Source: Paraburkholderia sp. SOS3 (GTDB lineage Bacteria > Pseudomonadota > Gammaproteobacteria > Burkholderiales > Burkholderiaceae). From it: a stretch of 64,000 nt of DNA. Under the pieces are notes generated by a model, which did no database searches, had not been told where the DNA came from, and saw only the letters and a list, made by a program, of their open reading frames with translations. Position 1 is the first letter of the stretch, and each line of letters opens with the position of its first letter. Positions 57,379 through 64,000 of this stretch are shown here, piece by piece. A program made the position numbers and the translations under genes. Location: positions 2,604,001-2,668,000 of the forward strand of contig NZ_CP018811.1 of assembly GCF_001922345.1 (NCBI RefSeq). Reading direction: 5' to 3'.

Positions 57379-59649
57379 TCATGACGGCTTCCAGCGATAC
57401 ATCATGACCTTGCCGCGCGCATCTTCCTCGACGAAGATCAGGTACTCGCCGTCGCTGCGCCGCGCCGCGCTCACACCGTTGGCGACGTCGACCCAGCCCG
57501 ACGCGCGACCCACTTCGGGCCCCGGCCGGATCACGCCGATTTCCTTGCCGCGGTCGGTGTCGTACACGTGCACGACGCCGGCCGGCTCGACCGCGAAGAT
57601 GTATTTCCCTTCCACGGTGAGGCCGATGATCGTGAAAATCGGCTTCGCATCGGTGTCCCACGGCAGCTTCAACGTATAGCGCGCGACCGGCTTGCCGCTC
57701 GACCACTTGTCGTAGCGCACGAGCACGCGGCCGACTTCCTTCCATTGCTGCTTGCGCGGCGGCGCATCGTCGGTGTAGCCCGTCACGTACAGCGAATCGG
57801 TCGACGCGTCGTAGATCGCGCGCTGTGCCTGCGTAAACGGCGCCGGCACGTCGTACGCCTGCATGTTGTCGTACGAGTAGATCGGGTTGCCGGACTTGTC
57901 GAGGCCGCCGAAACGGAAACGATAGATGCCGTGCGAATCGACGGTGCGCCACACGTCGCCGGCCGTGTCGACCCACCAGCCCCAGCCGCCGACGAGCCGT
58001 TTGCCGGTTGTGTTGCGCGCGAATTCGCCGTCGTCGAACCGGCCGTTGCCGTTCGCATCGCGCCAGATCCAGTCGCCGCCCGCCGGCGCGTTCGGAATCG
58101 CCTTCGGATCGCGTAGCCCTCGCCCGCCGAAAAAGCCGGACGGTATCGCCGTTTCGCCGTCGCGCGCCGCGTCGAAGCGATAGATCTTCAGGTGATCGGC
58201 GTACATGTCGGTCAGGTAGAGGAACGTGTGGCCTTTCACTTGCCGCGCGATTGGCAGGCCCGGCCACTGGTCCGTGTGGAAGACCGGATCCTCGGGATAT
58301 CTGAAGCGGTTCGACAGGAAGCCGACGTAGGTCCACTGCTGACCGGCGGGCTTCGACAGATCGAGTTCGAAGCGCTTGTTGCCGGTATAGACGCTGTTCG
58401 GACGCGCAGGATCGATCCATGCGCCGTCGACGAACAGCAGCCCCTGAACCTGCCATAGCCGCTTGCCGTCGGGCGCATAGCTCTCGAGCGTCGCGCCCAG
58501 TCCCGCGCCGAGCGCGGCGCCGAATCCGGAACCCGGCGGCGAAAAATTCGGGCCGATGCCGTTGGTCGACACATAGATGTTGCCGCTCTGATCGACGCCG
58601 ACGCCGGTCAGCCCGTTGAAGCGCTGCGGACCGGGCCGCCCCGCCACGCCCGAGAAGATGCCGCCGCGCTCGCCGAGCGAACCCGACGCCGCGTAGCGGC
58701 CGTTCTGCCTGCTGAAGAACAGCACCTGCTGGCGCGGACCGTTGTCCGCGACCAGCACGCGGCCTTTCGCATCGACCGTGACGTCGGCCGGCACACTGTC
58801 CGACGGCAGCGGCAAGGTGTCGTCGAGTTTGTCGCCGCTCGCCGAATAATGGACGATCTGCGATTTACCCGATAGCGTATCGGTCAGCACCCAGAGCGAG
58901 CCGTCCGGTGCGACGGCAAGATGGCCCGGCTCGTGTGCCTTGAACGAACCTTTGCGCATCATCGAATCGGGATCGTAGATATCGATGCGATCGAGCGCCG
59001 CGGTCGCGACGTAGAGCACCTTGTCGTTCGCGGCGAGTCCCGTGACTTCGTTATGGACGTTCCATGCGACGTCGCTGACGATCGCGAGGCTCGCCGCGAG
59101 CCGCGCCCGCGGATCGGCCGCGTTCGCGACCGGCTGGAACGGCGCCGTGCGCTGCGGGTCGCCGATCTCGCGCCGCGAGACGCCATACCAGATGTGGCCC
59201 TTCTGCGGCCACACGCCCTTGCCGACCAGGTGATCTCGTTCCGTGTTGACGCTGACCGCGATAAACGCGTAGCGACGGTTGACCGCGACGGCGTTGCCGC
59301 CGCCGTTGCCCCAACCATGCGTACCGTTCGCGTAGCCCAGCATTTTGCCGTCCTGATAGACACCCGACTCGGCGCCGCTTTCATCCCACGGCGCGTCCGT
59401 ATAGACCTTGCCGTCGGGCGAGACCGCGATCGCAGTCATATTGATCTGCGTCCAGGTTCCGTTGCCGTAGCCGAAGGTGTTGCCGATCCATGACGTTTGC
59501 GCGTCGAGCGTCGCGGCAGCGCCTCGCGACTCTTGCGCGGAGTCGCGCGCGCGGTCTTGTCCGCGCTCTTGTGCGCACACGCCTGAAACGGCGATCAGCG
59601 ATGCAAAAGCGCAAAGCGCTCCGGCAAACAGGGCTCGGATCAAAGGCAC
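57379..59649 (-). CDS. Exported beta-propeller (NHL-like) protein with an EF-hand-like loop
   Basis: A 756-residue protein with a signal peptide (LIRALFAGALCAFASLIAVS, ending near VCAQ). Repeated blade-like units (MTAIAVSPDGKVY, EPGHLAVAPDGSLWVL, ADVTVDAKGRVLVADN, LTGVGVDQSGNIYVST) suggest an NHL/SMP-type beta-propeller. A DANGNGRFDDGEFA segment fits a calcium-binding EF-hand/dockerin loop. In cepacian loci the gene in this position has been called bceP; no enzyme activity is obvious. Start is GTG at 59649; a TTG two codons later has better ribosome-site spacing. A role in polysaccharide processing or export is inferred from location. Confidence 0.7.
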   Translation of the reverse strand: MPLIRALFAGALCAFASLIAVSGVCAQERGQDRARDSAQESRGAAATLDAQTSWIGNTFGYGNGTWTQINMTAIAVSPDGKVYTDAPWDESGAESGVYQDGKMLGYANGTHGWGNGGGNAVAVNRRYAFIAVSVNTERDHLVGKGVWPQKGHIWYGVSRREIGDPQRTAPFQPVANAADPRARLAASLAIVSDVAWNVHNEVTGLAANDKVLYVATAALDRIDIYDPDSMMRKGSFKAHEPGHLAVAPDGSLWVLTDTLSGKSQIVHYSASGDKLDDTLPLPSDSVPADVTVDAKGRVLVADNGPRQQVLFFSRQNGRYAASGSLGERGGIFSGVAGRPGPQRFNGLTGVGVDQSGNIYVSTNGIGPNFSPPGSGFGAALGAGLGATLESYAPDGKRLWQVQGLLFVDGAWIDPARPNSVYTGNKRFELDLSKPAGQQWTYVGFLSNRFRYPEDPVFHTDQWPGLPIARQVKGHTFLYLTDMYADHLKIYRFDAARDGETAIPSGFFGGRGLRDPKAIPNAPAGGDWIWRDANGNGRFDDGEFARNTTGKRLVGGWGWWVDTAGDVWRTVDSHGIYRFRFGGLDKSGNPIYSYDNMQAYDVPAPFTQAQRAIYDASTDSLYVTGYTDDAPPRKQQWKEVGRVLVRYDKWSSGKPVARYTLKLPWDTDAKPIFTIIGLTVEGKYIFAVEPAGVVHVYDTDRGKEIGVIRPGPEVGRASGWVDVANGVSAARRSDGEYLIFVEEDARGKVMMYRWKPS

Positions 59650-60370
59650 TTCTCCACAGTCGGAACCCGGGACTGGCGAACCTTGCGGCGGCCGCCGCGC
59701 CGGGTTGCTTGATGATGAAAGGTATTGCGTTCGAGCAGCGCTCTAAACAATGCAGCGCAATACGAACGAAACTGCGGAAACTGCGACGACAGCCACCGCG
59801 CAGCAACTGCGACGACACAGCGTATGAAATTCCGCGAGCAGCGCACGACGGCGCAGGTGGCCGCAGGGAAGCCCGGACCTGAGATTAAGCGGAAAGGGTG
59901 CGCGCAAAATAAATCCAAAAAATTCAAAATAATTCAGCGCAAAATCGAACCGGCATTAAACGGTATATTGCGGCCATAACCTTTTTGACTTGCGGGCGAA
60001 AATGCACGTATCAGGTTTTTCGTAATCCGCAGCTTTTGCCAGATGAATACGCGGCTGTAGAACTTACCTACCGCAACATCGTCATCCGATTGCCCGGCCG
60101 GCGTGCCTGTCGCGCGTGCATGGTGCAGCGCGCCGCGCACTCTGCCGCGAGCCGGCGCCGCTCGCCTTTCGGGGTCGATGATTAATCGTTTTCCTTCCAG
60201 TTTTTTCATCCATTTTCTCTTTCTAGAATGAGTGACCACTTATATCGGTCGCTTCGGCCACTGCGGCATCGACCGCGAGGCCCGGCCGATTTTGCGGCCA
60301 GCGCGACGCTGCAGATACCCGCGCCTATGCCGCGCATGTACCGGATCACAGGCAACGAGAAAGGCAAACG
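59650..60370. promoter_or_regulatory. Long divergent intergenic region upstream of gmd (721 bp)
   Basis: The segment separates the beta-propeller operon from GDP-mannose dehydratase. It is AT-rich around 59905-59990 (runs such as AAATCCAAAAAATTC) and again at 60183-60225, both unusual here. A TTGACT lies at 59985-59990 with only a poor -10 match after it. No supported gene is present. I read it as the control region of the exopolysaccharide genes. Confidence 0.45.
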
Positions 60371-61414
60371 ATGACAACCCAACGCAAAGCCATCATTACC
60401 GGCGTATCCGGCCAGGACGGCGCCTACCTGACCAAGCTGCTGCTCGGCAAGGGCTATCAGGTGACCGGCACGTATCGACGCACGAGTTCGGTGAACTTCT
60501 GGCGCATGGAAGAGCTCGGCGTGCTCGACCATCCGAATCTGAGGCTCGTCGAACACGATCTGACCGATCTTGGTTCGACGCTGCGCCTGCTCGAATCGGC
60601 GCAGGCCGACGAGGTGTACAACCTCGCCGCGCAGAGCTTCGTCGGCGTATCGTTCGACCAGCCGGCGACCACCGCGCAGGTGACGGGCGTCGGCGCGCTG
60701 AATCTGCTCGAAGGCATTCGCGCCGTGAACCCGAAGATGCGCTACTACCAGGCGTCGACTTCCGAGATGTTCGGCATGGTGCAAGCGATACCGCAGCGCG
60801 AGGACACGCCGTTCTACCCGCGCAGCCCGTATGGGGTCGCCAAGCTGTTCGCGCACTGGACCACGGTCAACTATCGCGAGTCCTACGGGATCTTCGCGAC
60901 GAGCGGCATTCTGTTCAATCACGAATCGCCGTTGCGCGGACGCGAATTCGTCACGCGCAAGATCACCGATACGGTCGCGAAAATCCATCTCGGCAAGGCG
61001 GACGTGCTCGAGCTCGGCAATCTCGATGCGAAGCGCGACTGGGGCTTCGCGCTCGAATACGTCGACGGCATGCATCGCATGCTGCAGGTCGACGAACCGG
61101 ACACGTTCGTGCTCGCGACCAATCGTACCGAGACCGTGCGCGACTTCGTGAAGATGGCCTTCGCCGCGGCCGGCACGCAGCTCGAGTGGTCGGGCAAAAA
61201 CCAGGGCGAGACGGGCGTCGACATTGCAACGGGCCGCACGCTCGTGCGCATCAACCCGAAGTTCTACCGTCCCGCCGAGGTCGATCTGCTGATCGGCTGC
61301 GCGGATAAAGCGAAGGCGAAGCTCGGCTGGGAACCGCAAACCACGCTCGAGCAGTTGTGCCAGATGATGGTCAACGCCGATATCGCGCGCAACCGGATTC
61401 ACGAAACGTTCTGA
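60371..61414 (+). CDS. gmd: GDP-mannose 4,6-dehydratase (BceN-like)
   Basis: Gmd converts GDP-D-mannose to GDP-4-dehydro-6-deoxy-D-mannose, precursor of GDP-rhamnose or GDP-fucose. The 347-residue short-chain-type enzyme has the NAD(P) motif [15 protein letters not shown], the catalytic ASTSEMFG and SPYGVAK (Tyr and Lys), [18 protein letters not shown] and the C-terminal [12 protein letters not shown]. In cepacian bce-II loci the gene is bceN. AAGG lies upstream of the ATG. Its place beside galU and the flippase fits nucleotide-sugar supply. Confidence 0.93.
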   Translation: MTTQRKAIITGVSGQDGAYLTKLLLGKGYQVTGTYRRTSSVNFWRMEELGVLDHPNLRLVEHDLTDLGSTLRLLESAQADEVYNLAAQSFVGVSFDQPATTAQVTGVGALNLLEGIRAVNPKMRYYQASTSEMFGMVQAIPQREDTPFYPRSPYGVAKLFAHWTTVNYRESYGIFATSGILFNHESPLRGREFVTRKITDTVAKIHLGKADVLELGNLDAKRDWGFALEYVDGMHRMLQVDEPDTFVLATNRTETVRDFVKMAFAAAGTQLEWSGKNQGETGVDIATGRTLVRINPKFYRPAEVDLLIGCADKAKAKLGWEPQTTLEQLCQMMVNADIARNRIHETF

Positions 61415-61535
61415 CCGGCCGGGCCGTTCCGGTTCGCGTCTCTTCCAGCCCCCCTCCTGATGCGTGGGCGTTGCCGGCGGCAACGCCCAGCGCGCCCTCG
61501 CTCCTCTGTCCCCGCTGTCGCATTGCGCGGCCGTA

Positions 61536-61565
61536 GTGCGTACGCACGACCCGGCACGACGCCGG
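61536..61565. promoter_or_regulatory. Palindrome and hairpin upstream of the effector gene
   Basis: A perfect 12-bp palindrome GTGCGTACGCAC (61536-61547) is followed by a CCGGC-ACGAC-GCCGG hairpin (61551-61565), 29 bp before the ATG at 61595. The placing resembles the hairpin leaders at 32558 and 33136 but the sequence is different. Role unknown. Confidence 0.35.
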
Positions 61566-61594
61566 TCAGCCGAAGATCGCAGGACGTGATCGGC

Positions 61595-64000
61595 ATGCGT
61601 ACCGCACAACCCGAACGGAGGAAGGAATTGGATGTCCCGATAGCCACCCGGCAGTACCCGGTTCGACCCTACGGCTTCGCCGCCTCGAGCGAAGCCGCCA
61701 ACGAAGCGCGGTCCGGCGGCGCAAAAGCTGGCGCGACGTCCGGTATGATGTCCGGCGCGCGCGCAGCGTCCGTCGCGCGCGCGCGACCGGGCGAGTCCGA
61801 TAACCCGCATGGAGCCGACGAAGCGCATGGAACGAATCGCGGACCCTCCAGCGCCCTCACCGCGACCGAACTCGATCGCCTCTTTCACGACTATGCGGAG
61901 CAACGCCAGCCCGGTAGCGGGACCGACGTGCCGACGCTCGCCAACGACACGCGCAACGGACAGAAGCTCGCGGACGGCGCGGCGCGGGACCTGACCGGCT
62001 ACCCGCGCGAGATTGCCCGCTTCGAACAGCGCCATGCGGGTTTGCTCGACCAGCTCGCAGCGCTCCCGCCGAGCCAGTCCCGCTTCTATGCAGCCGGCGC
62101 CGCGACCTTCGCCTCGGCCTACCGGATGGCGACGCCCGACGGGCGCGCGGACATCGACCGCGAATTCGGACAGCTGGAAAACGCGGTTCGCGACGAATAC
62201 AACCGTGCCGTCAACGATCCGCTCGAGCGCGTGCTCGGCGTCTTCAATACGCCGGTCGGTGCGGGATATCTCGACCGTGCGGGCCAGAACAGGATCGGCC
62301 AGCTGTCGCGCATGCGCAGACGGTTCCTCGCGGCCGCGACACCGGAGCAACGCGCAAGCGTCTATCGGTCTGCGCTGTCGTTCAAAAAGAATCTGCAGTC
62401 GCAGATATCGGGGGCAATCGATACGTATGGCCGCCGGCAGGCGGCGGACTGGAAGGCAGCCAACGACGACGTCGACCGGATGCTCGGCGAAGCCGAACGC
62501 GTCGACGACGATCCGGGCAAGCGCTACGAACTCATTGCGCGCCAGCTCCACACGTCGAACCCGGGCAGCGGCGAAGATCCGTTCGAGGAGAAACGCATTC
62601 TCGCGTTCACGGAACGGATGCAGGACGACCCCGCGGTGCGCGACAAGCTCGCGCAATGGGGCTTCGATGCGGGAAAAAAACTCAACAGCTTCGGCGTGGG
62701 CGGTCCGAAACGCTACGCAGACATCGTGAACGATCCGCCCGCGGCGGGCCCCGAATACGTACGCGAGCTCGCCGACCGCTACGACGCCGTGCTGCGCGAC
62801 GCCACGACGAAGGACCAATCGATCACGCCGCAGGAACGCGCGAAGCATGTGGCCGCGCAGATCCTCGAGGGAACCGCGCGCTTCGTGCTCGGCATGACGC
62901 CGTTCGCACCGCTTTCCACGGTGTTCGATGCGCATTCGTCGTTGCCGCCGAACGCGCGCATCGGCGTCGATGTCGCGGCAAATGTGCTCGGCACGTTGCT
63001 CGATCCGGCAAGCGCGGCAAGCGGTGCCATCGCGGAGTCGAAGGCGTTCGCCGACGCGATCGCGGCTATCGACACGGCGGCCGATCCCGGACATGGCGCC
63101 GCAACGGTCCTCGCTGCGGCGGCGTCGAAGCGGCCGCTCGCGCCCGTTTCGACGGTCGGATATGCCGGCTCGCTGGACAGCGCACCGGCACATCCGCTGA
63201 CCGTCCCCGCCGCATACGCGTCCCATGCGCCGCTTGATTCGTTGAAGGCGTCCGCCGAAGCAAGCGCGATCCTGGAGGACGCGAGCGGGCAGAACTTCGT
63301 CGCAATCGGCGGCCGTGCGTACCCGGCCCGCTATGACAAAAGCAGCGGCACAGCGCGCGTCTACGACGCGGACAACCTGTGGAATCCGAGCTATTCCGCC
63401 CGGCTGAATTCGAAGCGCGAATGGGAGATCGTCGACGTCGGACCCCTGCGGCTCAGAGGCGGCGGCGGCGCGGCCGAAGCCGGGCCATCGAGCTCGCCGC
63501 CGATGTCGCAGGAACTGAAGACTGCGCTGCAAGCCGAGGACTGGCGCTCGCCGGCGAACGCGTACCTCGACGATCCAGCCTATCGGCAACGCTACCAGGC
63601 CGCGTTCGACAACCTGAGCGCCGACCAGAAAACGGCGCTCAGACGATGGACCGCGCTCGACGAGCGTGCCTCGAGCGAGAACGGCAACGATAGCGACAGC
63701 GGCAGCGATAGCAACCACAGCAGCGATACTGATAGCGATAGCATCGGCAGCCGCAGCACAGCGGGGCTCAACTTCGACCTGAACCACGATTTGCGCGCGG
63801 GCGATCCCTCTGCTGCGATGATCAAGGCGCGCGACGATCTCGCAGGCGCGCTCGAGCGCCTGCCCGCCCCGGCAACACAGGATGTCCGCCTGCTTCGCGT
63901 TGCCGACGTTCCCGCCGACTACGCAAGCCGGTTCAAGCCCGGCGATCTCGTCACGGATAAAGGCTTTATGGCCGCATCGAGCGACCGGCAGTACGCGCTC
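61595..64000 (+). CDS. Large putative toxin/effector with ADP-ribosyltransferase-like C-terminal region (3' partial)
   Basis: The reading frame stays open to the window end, about 800 residues so far. Two starts are possible: ATG 61595 (AGGA upstream) and TTG 61628 with an excellent GGAGG 6 nt upstream. The N-terminal 390 residues are helical and unrecognised. A hydrophobic small-residue stretch (ILEGTARFVLGMTPF, NVLGTLLDPASAASGA) follows, then a QNFVAIGGRAYPARYDK module like those between domains of large bacterial toxins, a Ser/Asp repeat (63683-63753), and finally LRAGDPS...LLRVADVPADYASRF...GDLVTDKGFMAASS. I read this last part as the Arg and Ser motifs of an R-S-E ADP-ribosyltransferase; the decisive E-x-E would lie beyond the window. 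Secretion system and target are unknown; family call is an inference. Confidence 0.65.
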   Translation, partial: MRTAQPERRKELDVPIATRQYPVRPYGFAASSEAANEARSGGAKAGATSGMMSGARAASVARARPGESDNPHGADEAHGTNRGPSSALTATELDRLFHDYAEQRQPGSGTDVPTLANDTRNGQKLADGAARDLTGYPREIARFEQRHAGLLDQLAALPPSQSRFYAAGAATFASAYRMATPDGRADIDREFGQLENAVRDEYNRAVNDPLERVLGVFNTPVGAGYLDRAGQNRIGQLSRMRRRFLAAATPEQRASVYRSALSFKKNLQSQISGAIDTYGRRQAADWKAANDDVDRMLGEAERVDDDPGKRYELIARQLHTSNPGSGEDPFEEKRILAFTERMQDDPAVRDKLAQWGFDAGKKLNSFGVGGPKRYADIVNDPPAAGPEYVRELADRYDAVLRDATTKDQSITPQERAKHVAAQILEGTARFVLGMTPFAPLSTVFDAHSSLPPNARIGVDVAANVLGTLLDPASAASGAIAESKAFADAIAAIDTAADPGHGAATVLAAAASKRPLAPVSTVGYAGSLDSAPAHPLTVPAAYASHAPLDSLKASAEASAILEDASGQNFVAIGGRAYPARYDKSSGTARVYDADNLWNPSYSARLNSKREWEIVDVGPLRLRGGGGAAEAGPSSSPPMSQELKTALQAEDWRSPANAYLDDPAYRQRYQAAFDNLSADQKTALRRWTALDERASSENGNDSDSGSDSNHSSDTDSDSIGSRSTAGLNFDLNHDLRAGDPSAAMIKARDDLAGALERLPAPATQDVRLLRVADVPADYASRFKPGDLVTDKGFMAASSDRQYAL
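63683..63753. repeat. GATAGC-type hexanucleotide repeat in the effector gene
   Basis: Repeated GATAGC/GACAGC/GGCAGC units encode alternating Asp, Ser and Gly (SDSGSDSN and TDSDSIGS). The stretch forms a flexible linker just before the ADP-ribosyltransferase-like region. Copy-number change would keep frame. Confidence 0.8.

Noticed and set aside
60206..63787. A minus-strand open frame of nearly 1200 codons opposite gmd and the effector
   Set aside because: It spans two genes and an intergenic gap in antisense, has no recognisable domains, and conflicts with the well-supported plus-strand genes.

Overview
This looks like chromosomal DNA of a Burkholderiaceae bacterium (Burkholderia, Paraburkholderia, Caballeronia or Trinickia type). 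The reasons are high GC, genes that closely resemble Burkholderia families, a cepacian-like (bce-II type) exopolysaccharide locus, Burkholderia-style aldarate catabolism, and several histidine kinases of the HEINQP/HEVNQP class. I see no rRNA, tRNA, CRISPR array, insertion sequence or phage integrase.

Layout. 1-6.7 kb is the end of a type VI secretion cluster, all on the plus strand: tssB (cut by the window edge), tssC, tssK, tssL, a membrane protein with an OmpA domain, tssE and a PAAR tip protein. 6.7-14.5 kb is a sugar-acid block: an enolase-superfamily dehydratase, two MFS anion transporters, a GarD/UxaA dehydratase, a divergent SMP-30 lactonase and a periplasmic sugar-binding protein. 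The binding protein faces a membrane histidine kinase (14.6-16.7 kb) across a perfect operator-like dyad. 17.0-18.8 kb is pyruvate oxidase poxB. 19.0-26.3 kb holds two convergent, 3'-overlapping orphan histidine kinases; one is a 1907-residue protein combining a degenerate Ser/Thr kinase, an AAA-type ATPase, GAF, PAS and histidine kinase.

26.7-34.7 kb is accessory: a CDF cation transporter, an AraC regulator, cytochrome b561, a SnoaL/ketosteroid-isomerase-fold protein divergent from a type II cholesterol oxidase, two unrecognised proteins sharing the same hairpin leader, and a J-domain protein. 34.8-38.3 kb is a homodimeric 2-oxoacid dehydrogenase E1 divergent from an Lrp/AsnC regulator, an arrangement like mdeB/mdeR. 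38.4-47.2 kb carries a MEKHA protein, a nitrobindin-like protein, small hypotheticals, a lipoprotein, an RsbRD-type hybrid kinase, a Na+/H+ antiporter and a phosphoribosyltransferase.

47.3-61.4 kb is a polysaccharide locus: two glycosyltransferases, galU, a small membrane protein, an O-acyltransferase, a fused double glycosyltransferase, a flippase, an exported beta-propeller protein and GDP-mannose 4,6-dehydratase. From 61.6 kb to the right edge runs one long open gene that I read as a multidomain toxin/effector entering an ADP-ribosyltransferase domain when the window ends.

The most unusual items are this truncated effector, the pair of unrecognised proteins with near-identical hairpin leaders at 32.6 and 33.1 kb, the binding-protein/kinase pair with no ABC transporter, the DFG-less kinase domain fused to a histidine kinase, and several in-frame 9- or 12-bp tandem repeats in otherwise ordinary genes.
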